DNA of 21,429 nucleotides, taken from the IMG/VR virus record IMGVR_UViG_3300020159_003004, positions 1 through 21,429 of that record. The stretch is one strand, 5' to 3'. Position 1 is the stretch's first letter, and each line of letters opens with the position of its first letter. A program made the translations under genes and the position numbers. This DNA is from a virus. Under the pieces are notes generated by a model. The model was given only the letters and a program-made list of their open reading frames with translations, did not search any database and was not told the origin of the DNA. Below are positions 1 to 9,200 of this stretch, piece after piece.

Positions 1-3000
1 GTTTCTGCATAATTGCCTTCAGTATCAATAATTTTTGCTTCAAGCCTTGTAGTATCAATCCAAGTATCAGTTGCTGGAGTTAGTTCTACAGTTCCTTGCC
101 AGAAACTAATTAGGAATGGAGTCACACTTTCTGATCTGGTCGCAAACGATTGTTTTAACCACTCAACTTCTGCATAATCAAGAGTTAAAATATCTCCAGT
201 TTTTCTTACATTAATTCCTTCAATTGGTTCAAATGCTAAATCGGCATTTGGATCAAGTCCAACAACTGGTCCTTCTATTAAATCAATCGATGTTGTATAG
301 TGGCTAGGTCTTAATTCTTTGTTTTGTGCGTCAACACTATTCTTAATAGGAATTCTATCTTCTTGCGGTAAGAAAGAAGAGAAATTATCTACAAAGAATC
401 CTGACTTAAATCTATTCAGTCCATCGGAGTCTGGAACAAATAGATTGGAAGTATTTGATTCTAGCAGAGATAAAGTTGTATAATACTCTAGATTTTTAAT
501 TCTATTCTCAAGTTGTTTAATATCAACCATTCTATATCTCTTATGTTCTAAGAATTGAATAGAAGATTGACTTGGTGAATAAAGATATGGAGGTAGATTT
601 ATAGTTGCAATCTCTAATGAGTCATCAACTGAAACTGGTTTTTCTGGTTTTTCTGCGGGAATTCCATATTTAACCTGGATTTTTCCATCTTTACCTAAGT
701 AAATTCTATCTATTCTTCCAAGATAGAATGAGAACGTGGTTAAAATAGTTTCATCAGATGCTAAAATACTTGTAGAAGAATTTCCTGTGGAATCAAATGT
801 TCTTCCATAGAATTCTAATGGAGAGCGGCTACCTTCAGAAATCGAATAATCAGATACTCTTGGTCTGATGTCTATAATATCAGTAACTCTATTATTGTCA
901 ATATTGGGTATTTCTAACGAGTAATCAAATGTGTTATACGAACTTGCTGTTGTGATGTCTCCATCATCAGTAGAGTCATAATATCCACTACTAAAATAAA
1001 CTTTTATTTTTTTATTTGGCTCAAGTGCTGTGGACTTTCTAGACAAATAACCATGTCCATAATTTGTTCCAGTTTGTCCATTATTAAAACTATAGTTAAA
1101 TGATATATCAAAACTTGGGGTATCTAAAGTAACTGTTTGGGCTCTTATTCCACTTTCACTAAAATTAATAGTTTCGCCTTCATTAAAAGTATTTTGATTT
1201 TTATAGATGAATGAAATTTGAGATGCTGTTAATTTTTCTGCGACAATTGCAATTGCACCACTAGTTTGACCAACCAATTCTTCACCAATAATTAATTCTG
1301 ATGTAGTTGAAGAAGGGCTTGTAATAGAAGCAAGGACAACTTTTGGTGGAGAAGGATCAGTTGTATCTGCAGATTCATATATTCCATGAATTTCAATAAT
1401 GTCTGCTGTGCTCAAAGAAACAATATCATCCTGAACTCTTGTGCCATATGGATAATCACCATATGTTAATCCATCATCTAATGTTGTGGCTCCAATTCCA
1501 GAACCTTCATATTTTGAATTGCTTATTAGAATAGATTTTACTCTATTCTTTCTCTTTACCTTTGATTTTGGATTTATTTTTTCTAATGTTGCGGTTAGAG
1601 TTGCTCCAGTATCATTAGATCCAAGATTATAAATTTGCAGTTGTGTGCCTCCAGCGATGAAAGCGAACATATCAGCGGTTAATGTTTCAACTGTTCCATC
1701 AGACCTAATTAAGGAATATCTCTCAACGTCAAATGCAGAGAAAGTTTCGTTTGTTCCAGCAGTTACATTTGCAGATAGTTGATTTCCAGAAATATTAACT
1801 GTAAATGTCTTTCTGATTTTTAATATTGAATTTGAAATCTCAACACTAGAAACATTAATTTTTGGTAGTTTTGTATATAAAGTATTGTCTAGTGATGATT
1901 CTAAGTTGGTTCTAATTACCTTTAAATCTGTAACTTCTAAAGAAGATGTCGATGGTAAACGTGAAGAAGTTACTCCAGATACTGTTTGAATATTGGTAAC
2001 TTCTATATCAGTAGTTCCAACACTAACAATTCTTGCAAAAACAGGATCTGGAAGAGTTGTATCAGTGTAAGAAATTAGGTTATTTTTGAATATTCGGTTA
2101 GTACCTGGGAATAACGGATTTGAAGATCTTATTTTACTTGTGAACAATGGGTTCGATATTACCACCACATCGCCACTGACAAGTCTAGAAATTCTTGAGA
2201 AAGTTACTGCAGTTCCAGTTATCATTGAAGAAACATTATTAAAAGTAACTGCTACTCCTGCTGATATTGTAACTCCAGCAGTATCTGCTGCTCCAATATT
2301 TACAAAAGTATCTCCGACTGAAACAATAGCAACATTTTTGAGAGTAGTTCCTACGGACATAGAACTGACCCCAGCAACAACTCCGGTTACAATTCCTACA
2401 AAAATTGAAGTAGATCCAACACCAACTAAAGAACTAACTGTAGTTCTTAGTGGTGAATTTAGTGTTGATCCGGATGAGACTATGACAAAAGTATTTCCGA
2501 CCGCAACAATAGGAGCTGCTGTTAAACCAGTTCCAACTGTAATACTACTCCCAATTGTAACTCCTGCTGGAATATTATTTACATAAATTGTTGTCGATCC
2601 AAATCCAACTGTTGTTGAAATTCCAGAAGTTATTGTTGTAGTTACTCCGATAGAATCAACATTTGCTGAGTTAATTTGGATATACGTACTGGCAATAGAT
2701 ACTATAGGAGCATTAGTTACTCCTATCCCATTCACTTCACCTGCAGTGATAGAATTTCCTATTGAAATTGAAACATTATCAATTCCATTTGGGATATATT
2801 GAAGAGAATCCAGGTATATAACTGTAGATCCAACACCGACTGTGTGTGTTATCGTTGTTCTAAATAACTCTTCATTTTGGAAATATGTCTGAACTCCAAC
2901 AGTTGCAATACCTATAACTCCAGTTGACGACTGAATTACGTCAGCGTTAAAGGTATTTGCTGCTCCAACTTTTCCATAGACTGATTTTACATCTGATACT

Positions 3001-4634
3001 CCATATGCAGTAACTGCTACGCCAATTAGGCCAGAATCAATACCATTAAATGAAAGGGATTCATTTGGAATAAATTTACCTTTAACGTCATATAAAGTTA
3101 GTGACTTACTTGAAGATACGTTGCTCCTTAAAAATCCAGATGCTCCACTATTAGTACCTTTTACGTAAGTTGGAAAAGTAAGAGTTGTCTCATAATTTAA
3201 ATGTAATTTGGTAAATGGTTGAATATCAAAAAGAGATACGTGCCATTCGTTCAAATTTTTATTTGATGAATTGTATGATCCAGACTCTAATTTAAAGTCA
3301 TAAACTCTAGCTAGTCCGATTTCTGAACCAGCAGCAGTAGTACTTGAAGATCCAACTCTCTGGTCTCTCAAACTTAAGATAAAAGTATTACCTAGTCCTA
3401 CTTGCGGTGCTCCATAAACTTTATTGAGTCTTAGTGTTGGACCAGTATTATAAACTAATGATTGGTTTTCTAAAGTTTTTGTAGTTCTTGGTTTGTCTAC
3501 GTCTAAAAATGTTGTTGAAATTAAGTCAACTTCATATCCTCTAACAAAAGCCTTACCTGGAGAAATTTGGTAAAGTGCTAAGTTGTCACTTGGAGTTGCT
3601 CCACCATAGGTAAATTGACCTCTATTGAAGATACCACGATTTCCTTTGTTATTATTCAGAGAATCTTTTACGGAAATGTCAAAGGGTGATACTACATAAT
3701 CACCAGATTCTGCATAAGTTCTTCTGGCTAATTCGTCAGTAATAATACTATAATTTGTTGTTGTTTTATTTGTACGAATAACTCCATCTACAACAGTCGC
3801 AAGTTCGATGAAGTTGTTATCGTCAAAGTCTGTTAAAGACTTTTTAAATAAAAATGTTGATATTCTTAGTCTATCTGCACCAGGAGCTGCATAATTATTA
3901 TTTCCCTGAGAATTGTCTGTAAGGGTTTCATCAATATCAGAAGTAATAATTTCCTCATTAATGAACAAACCAATTCTATAATTTGGTCGATTTGAATATT
4001 GATCTAATATTAAAGTCTCAGTATCTACATTTACAAAGTTTCCCCTAATAAAATAAACGCCCTGAGATACGTTAAATGATGATCCAACCGCAGATGCATC
4101 GTTTGCTAAAGTTAATGCAAATGGTTCATTCGCTTGAATTGTGGTATTTCCTAAAAGACCTGAGGTAATAACAACATTTGATGTTAAAAGTTCTCCATCA
4201 GAGAACTGTTGAGTTGAATTATTCTGGGTGCTAGAATTTAAATAATTGATATATAACGTTAAATTTCCTCTTTCAGAATCTTGAGGTAAAAGTACTTTAT
4301 CTACAACAGCAGTTACACCCGAAGTTCTTCCCGTTATTTTTGAACCGACTAACTGTGAAGCATATGCAGAAACTGGAACACCTAGATAATCATTTTGAAG
4401 TTGAACTGCATAGTAGATGGCATTATATCCAGTATTACCTGGAATAACCTTAGCACCTTCTTTAAAAAAGTGCTGTCCAAATCTTTCAATTTGGTTTTGT
4501 AATATTGATTGTAAAGTCGTTAGTTCTCTTGCTTGAACTGGATACCCTGGCTTAAAGAGAACCCTATGATAATCATTATTAGGATTAAAGTCATCAAAAT
4601 ATGGTGCTACATTGAGATTTGTTTGCTGAGACAT
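1..4634 (-). CDS. DUF4815-type virion structural protein, 3'-truncated by the window edge
   Basis: The frame opens at ATG 4634 (MSQQTNLNVAPYFDDFNP) and stays open for 1544 codons to base 3, with two bases left over, so the C-terminus lies outside. The N-terminus carries the DUF4815 signature, including VLFKPGYPVQARELTTLQSI and QNQIERFGQHFFKEGAKVIP (about residues 20-62), and later SPGKAFVRGYEVD (about 355-367). A three-unit beta repeat occupies residues about 595-806. The last visible part reads EVEWLKQSFATRSESVTPFL then SFWQGTVELTPATDTWIDT, a style I associate with large marine T4-like phage structural proteins. It follows gp8 by six bases, the place where T4 encodes gp9 and gp10, so a fibre-attachment or peripheral baseplate role is plausible but inferred. 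Confidence 0.88.
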   Translation of the reverse strand, partial: MSQQTNLNVAPYFDDFNPNNDYHRVLFKPGYPVQARELTTLQSILQNQIERFGQHFFKEGAKVIPGNTGYNAIYYAVQLQNDYLGVPVSAYASQLVGSKITGRTSGVTAVVDKVLLPQDSERGNLTLYINYLNSSTQNNSTQQFSDGELLTSNVVITSGLLGNTTIQANEPFALTLANDASAVGSSFNVSQGVYFIRGNFVNVDTETLILDQYSNRPNYRIGLFINEEIITSDIDETLTDNSQGNNNYAAPGADRLRISTFLFKKSLTDFDDNNFIELATVVDGVIRTNKTTTNYSIITDELARRTYAESGDYVVSPFDISVKDSLNNNKGNRGIFNRGQFTYGGATPSDNLALYQISPGKAFVRGYEVDLISTTFLDVDKPRTTKTLENQSLVYNTGPTLRLNKVYGAPQVGLGNTFILSLRDQRVGSSSTTAAGSEIGLARVYDFKLESGSYNSSNKNLNEWHVSLFDIQPFTKLHLNYETTLTFPTYVKGTNSGASGFLRSNVSSSKSLTLYDVKGKFIPNESLSFNGIDSGLIGVAVTAYGVSDVKSVYGKVGAANTFNADVIQSSTGVIGIATVGVQTYFQNEELFRTTITHTVGVGSTVIYLDSLQYIPNGIDNVSISIGNSITAGEVNGIGVTNAPIVSIASTYIQINSANVDSIGVTTTITSGISTTVGFGSTTIYVNNIPAGVTIGSSITVGTGLTAAPIVAVGNTFVIVSSGSTLNSPLRTTVSSLVGVGSTSIFVGIVTGVVAGVSSMSVGTTLKNVAIVSVGDTFVNIGAADTAGVTISAGVAVTFNNVSSMITGTAVTFSRISRLVSGDVVVISNPLFTSKIRSSNPLFPGTNRIFKNNLISYTDTTLPDPVFARIVSVGTTDIEVTNIQTVSGVTSSRLPSTSSLEVTDLKVIRTNLESSLDNTLYTKLPKINVSSVEISNSILKIRKTFTVNISGNQLSANVTAGTNETFSAFDVERYSLIRSDGTVETLTADMFAFIAGGTQLQIYNLGSNDTGATLTATLEKINPKSKVKRKNRVKSILISNSKYEGSGIGATTLDDGLTYGDYPYGTRVQDDIVSLSTADIIEIHGIYESADTTDPSPPKVVLASITSPSSTTSELIIGEELVGQTSGAIAIVAEKLTASQISFIYKNQNTFNEGETINFSESGIRAQTVTLDTPSFDISFNYSFNNGQTGTNYGHGYLSRKSTALEPNKKIKVYFSSGYYDSTDDGDITTASSYNTFDYSLEIPNIDNNRVTDIIDIRPRVSDYSISEGSRSPLEFYGRTFDSTGNSSTSILASDETILTTFSFYLGRIDRIYLGKDGKIQVKYGIPAEKPEKPVSVDDSLEIATINLPPYLYSPSQSSIQFLEHKRYRMVDIKQLENRIKNLEYYTTLSLLESNTSNLFVPDSDGLNRFKSGFFVDNFSSFLPQEDRIPIKNSVDAQNKELRPSHYTTSIDLIEGPVVGLDPNADLAFEPIEGINVRKTGDILTLDYAEVEWLKQSFATRSESVTPFLISFWQGTVELTPATDTWIDTTRLEAKIIDTEGNYAE
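2215..2850 (-). repeat. Three tandem ~60-70-residue repeats in the DUF4815 protein
   Basis: Units begin at VGVGSTVIYLDS (about 2840), VGFGSTTIYVNN (about 2610) and VGVGSTSIFVGI (about 2435). Each continues with a glycine-rich GxSITVGTxL-like strand, an API/AIV-[SA]-[IV] segment (APIVSIAST, APIVAVGNT, AIVSVGDT) and a closing TTxxSG-like turn. Units are imperfect and all remain in frame. The periodicity also creates a long opposite-strand shadow frame over the region, which I do not consider a gene. Confidence 0.75.
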
Positions 4635-4640
4635 AATTCT

Positions 4641-6191
4641 TTAGAACTGCAAAATGACTTTAATATCTTCTTTTTGGTTTGATGACCTTGTAATTGCGGG
4701 TCTATTGTCAACGTAAATGATGTTTCCCGAATGTCTCTTTACCTCTGGACTGGAAATTCCGTTGGAAAAAGTCTGACCAAGGTAGTATGTTCTATTATTT
4801 ATTACTGTAGATATACCACTGAAGTTATTGTCAATTGTCAAATTTCCTATTGAACCACCAGAAATAGTTAATGCACCTCCAGTTCCAGGTGAGGATGTAA
4901 ATTCTGTCAAATCAAATCCATAACTAGGATTCGTTTGAGATGTTCCTACCGTATTAAATCCAACGAGAGTTCTATCTTGCCAATATTTTAAAACTCCAGT
5001 AGTTTGATTATAACTAATAATTCTACCAACCGCTGTTGTGCCGGTTGAAACTGTTTGGGTTATAAAGGAATCTGCAGTAAAAGTTGCAGAACTATATCCA
5101 ATTCCCGTTAAACGAAGTGCGTTAACTGCACTAGCTCTATCTGCAGACAATAATGTCCCTGTGGTTACCTCAGGATTTTCTACAACACCAACTCTTGCAA
5201 TTTGATTACCGGTGATGAAATCGGGATTTTCGTTATTATTTTCAATTCTAGAGTAAAGAAGAACGTTATATGCTCCAAGTTCTCTATAGATATCATATCC
5301 ATGTCCGCCTTTTGGTGACATAATTACATCAAATGTTGGTCTTGTAGTGCCTGTCGGGACATTTCCGCCAACTAAATCAATATTTGCATAAGTATACCCA
5401 GATCCTTGATTTGATACTGTTACAGTTTCTACTTCTTGGTCATTATTAACAACGATTGTGCATTCTGCACCACTACCATTTCCCCTAATGGGAACTCTGG
5501 TATATGTTGTGTTTGCGGTTCCTATTCCAACACCTCTATTTGTAATAGATATAATTTTTATTGACCCATCAACTGCATTTTCTCTAACAGCAGAATTATC
5601 AGTTGAAGTTGCCCAATTCTGCGGAACAGGAATAAAGTCAGTAGATTCGAATTTCACAATATCTGCAGGTTTAATTGTATAAAGATACTTCCAGATATAT
5701 CCATCTCCACTTGAACCAGATGCTCTTGGTTCTAAATCAGTAAAAAGTGGTTCATCTAAAGAAGGTTTTCCATTAGGTGTTTCTGGAGTTGTGCCATTTT
5801 GTAAGCAAATATAAACTCTATACTCACTATTCATTACAAAGTAAAAAGCAGAGTATAAATTTGTTGCTCCAGAAACTTTGGCTGTATTTGTTCTGCTATA
5901 ATCATGACGATACATATCATACGTAGTTCCGGAAGTCCAAGACCTCTTTGGAACAACTTGACGAACATCTGAAGAATTAATTTTCTTCAAGGCAATCATG
6001 GTGTCCCAATAACTATTCTCTTCATTAAAATTATCTTTTGGTGCTGGTGGATTTTCATCCCAATCAGTTTGATATTCAGATGGATTTGGTAATCCAATAA
6101 AAGAATAATATGAGTTTGCAGAAGAACTTACACCAGACACAAAATTCTTAGCGTTTAATATTCTAATCTGATCAGTTATAATTGCAGACAT
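4641..6191 (-). CDS. gp8: Baseplate wedge subunit gp8
   Basis: This is an outer baseplate wedge protein, which in T4 forms a dimer that binds gp7 and gp10. It is 516 residues, against 334 for T4 gp8. The N-terminal half carries gp8 family landmarks: YYSFIGLPNPSEYQTDWDEN, a WDTMIALKKI helix, VVPKRSW (T4 has VIPRRDW), EYRVYICLQNG, and SGDGYIWKYLYTI (T4 has GDGYVWEYLFEI) at about residues 160-172. The extra length comes from a GxGY-type beta repeat (GNGSGAECTIVV, then NQGSGYTYANIDLVGG, about residues 236-275), resembling the repeats in the upstream giant protein, and a beta-rich C-terminus. It ends six bases before the next gene and has its own late-promoter-like element. Confidence 0.93.
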   Translation of the reverse strand: MSAIITDQIRILNAKNFVSGVSSSANSYYSFIGLPNPSEYQTDWDENPPAPKDNFNEENSYWDTMIALKKINSSDVRQVVPKRSWTSGTTYDMYRHDYSRTNTAKVSGATNLYSAFYFVMNSEYRVYICLQNGTTPETPNGKPSLDEPLFTDLEPRASGSSGDGYIWKYLYTIKPADIVKFESTDFIPVPQNWATSTDNSAVRENAVDGSIKIISITNRGVGIGTANTTYTRVPIRGNGSGAECTIVVNNDQEVETVTVSNQGSGYTYANIDLVGGNVPTGTTRPTFDVIMSPKGGHGYDIYRELGAYNVLLYSRIENNNENPDFITGNQIARVGVVENPEVTTGTLLSADRASAVNALRLTGIGYSSATFTADSFITQTVSTGTTAVGRIISYNQTTGVLKYWQDRTLVGFNTVGTSQTNPSYGFDLTEFTSSPGTGGALTISGGSIGNLTIDNNFSGISTVINNRTYYLGQTFSNGISSPEVKRHSGNIIYVDNRPAITRSSNQKEDIKVILQF

Positions 6192-6209
6192 TTGACGGAG
6201 TTTTTTATC

Positions 6210-6222
6210 TATTTATTAAGGA
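6210..6222 (-). promoter_or_regulatory. T4-type late promoter-like element upstream of gp8
   Basis: The minus strand reads TCCTTAATAAATA, identical over 13 bases to the element before gp25, with an AATAAATA core. It lies in the 33-base gap after the giant gene's stop codon and ends 18 bases before the gp8 ATG. By analogy with T4 late promoters it would give a very short leader. No Shine-Dalgarno sequence is visible between it and the ATG (the leader reads AAAAAACTCCGTCAA). Confidence 0.65.
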
Positions 6223-6224
6223 AT

Positions 6225-9200
6225 TTAGACTATGTAGTTTTTGTATTTTAACGAAGTGCTCCTATTCACTGCTGCTGACGTAGTAATTCCCGATACTCCA
6301 CTATTTCCATAGAAATTAAATTCATTATCACTAACTCTAGAAGTAAGTAGTATTTTACCCCAACTAAATTCTCCGATGTATTTGGAAGTTGTGATAGAAC
6401 TTGCATTACTGGTAGAGAATCCAACAACATTTACATTAACTCTTCTTACTAAAGTTGTAGCAGTGCCGATAGTTGATATTCCAATTGAAGTATTTGCAAC
6501 ACTTACATTAGTTACTGATATGACTTGATAAACATTGTCAACAAATTGAGTTCCTGTTCCAATATTTGAACCACTGCTGGTTTTTGAAGTAAATGATGTA
6601 GATGCAACACCAACATTTGAATTGTAAACAACGAAAAAGTCGCCTGTGGTTATTCCACTCATCGTGACAGATGTTCCAACAATAGAAGAACTTCTTAGAT
6701 ATGAGTCAATTGGGATATGTAGATCAAATATTAATCTATAATCAGACCCAACCATAGTTGTTCCAAAACCAACAACAACACCAGAATCTCCAGAATAAGA
6801 TTCTACGGAATTAGTTTCAATAACTGACGTTGGGGGCTCAATTAAAACAGATGGTGGATTAGTTGATGTATATCCTGTTCCTGCATTAGTTAATGTTATT
6901 GTTGTAACAACTCCAGAAAGAACCGAAGCAGATGCAATAGCAGTAGTTCCTAAACCAATAGATTGTGCGGTGTTCCCAATACTAATAGAAGGAGTGGAAA
7001 TGTATCCTTTTCCGCCATCACTAATTGATATTGATGTTATTGTTCCCGCAGCAGAAACAATAGCAGTGGCAGATGCTCCAACTTTTTCATCTTGGGAAAT
7101 TAAGGTAACTCTATTTTGGAAAGTCAAACTAGTTTGACTTTCATTTATTGGATTAAAGAATGGTCTTAAATTATCGACGTAAACGATAGTTGTACCAACT
7201 CCAACTGGTTGTATTAAGTAAGCAGTTGGGTTAATAGTTGGCTCATAGAGCATTCTATCTTTGGTTATTTCTTTTTCATCTATAATCTTGTCTTCGGTTT
7301 GACGACACCAAGTAATTGTTCTAGATAAAGATTCATCACCAGTATTTCCTGGACCAAAATATGGATTTGTATTTACTAAATCAGTTGCTAAAATTGAAGT
7401 AACTGTTCTTTCTTCTTCTTGGAGGGTTGGTTGTTGTCCGATAGATGAGTCATAACCAAATATTAATTGGTCACCAATTTTCACTGTTTCTAATATATTT
7501 CTTTCCACAACATCAACCGTTCCACTTCCCTTATAGAAAAGAATTTTGCAAGTATCATTTGTTCCAGGAATTCCCAAACTTGTTCCTTTCGGAGCTTCAG
7601 TAAATGTTATGATACTTCCACCTTCAAAAATATATCCTTGTCCCGGAACTTGTAAAATGTCATTTACAAAGACTAGAAGTAAATCCTGAACGTTAATATT
7701 AGATCCCTTAGCTGCTTTAATTGAAGTTAAGTTTCCATTAACTGTTAATGGGAAAGTAGTTGTTTCACTATCAAACAGTCCGGAAATATCATCAAAAGAT
7801 TGTAATTCACCGAGAGACCATCCAGTAAATTTATCTGAGAATATATTTTGTACTGTAATTTGGAATTCTTTAAATGACGATGTTGTAGGTATTCCCACCA
7901 AACCACCAATAGGGACAGTTAATATTTCATTTTCTCTATATCCATAACCAGTATTTTTAATTTCAAAGTCAATTACACTAGAACCTTGTCCAACTACAAC
8001 GTCAATTGTTGCTGCTGTTCCAATTCCAATTGGTGAAGAAGAACTATAAACTAATGGAATATCTGAGTATGATAATGGATCATCAAAAATAACTTTTGGT
8101 GGATTTGTTGATGTGTATCCAACGCCAGGATTTGTGATGGCAATACTTACAATATTTCCCCCACTCACTGCTGCTGTTCCTATGAAATTCAAATAGAAAC
8201 CATTTGAATCATATGTTTGAACACCTACTCTCACCGTCTGAATGCCAGATCTATATCCAGAACCACTATTTCCAATACTAATTGATGAAATTGTTCCAGC
8301 AACAGAAACTATTGCTGTTCCTCCTGCAGCAACCAAAGGTTGATAACCAAATCCTTCAGTTGAACCAACAGAGATGATAATTCCTCCGGTGGGAAGATTC
8401 GATGAATTTACATCATACGAAACAGAAGTAGCAGTTCCGGTGAAGGTTATTGATGTAATACCAACGCTTTCGGATAATGTGTAATTTACATCTGAACCTG
8501 GTCCTTGGAAAACATCATTAATTAATATGATAGCGTTTTCATTTGAAATTCCAGTTACATTTGAACCAGAAGTTTTTAATGCAAATGTTCTATTTACGCC
8601 TGTGAAATTATCTGAAACGTCATCAAAAATATAGTTCTTGTAATAAGACTCATTAGAACTATTAACTATACCAGATCTCATGAAAGATCTACCGTGGAAG
8701 TGTGAGCTTGTTGATATTCCAGACCAATCTCTTTCGTCCGGTGGATTAGTTATACTTCCAATTGGAATGTTACCATATGGAGCTTCTACAAAGTTTAAAG
8801 TATTATCGATAATATTATATGTTCCTCTTACTTTTGTAACTATTGTTCCCGTCGAATAACCAGCAACTGTGGTGCCAAGCCAAGGTCTTCTGACTCTTAT
8901 TGCATTTGTGCTTCCAATACCAACTCCTTCAATTTTCATTATTTCGCTTCCAATTCTTATCAGATCTCCACCAAAGAATGAAGTTATACCAGTAAAATAT
9001 AACAAATCATCTGTCGTAAAGGCATTAACTGCAAGAGTCGTCGTTTGGGCGGTAGCAACAACTGGTGATTGAATAATATTATCGATTGAAATTAAAACCT
9101 TAGCATTCTGATTATGTGAAGTAAACTTATGAGTTGCCCCAACTCCAACTGTTGTTAAATCAAGAACATTTGGAATCGATTTTAATGAATCTGTTGCTGA

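Noticed and set aside
2086-2586. A 166-codon open frame on the plus strand
   Set aside because: It is antisense to the tandem repeat of the DUF4815 gene, has low-complexity Pro/Thr/Val composition produced by the repeat period, and every well-supported gene in the window is on the minus strand.
4796-4803. An AATAAATA on the minus strand resembling the late promoter core
   Set aside because: It lies inside gp8, encodes ordinary residues there, lacks the shared TCCTT flank and has no gene start at the right distance.
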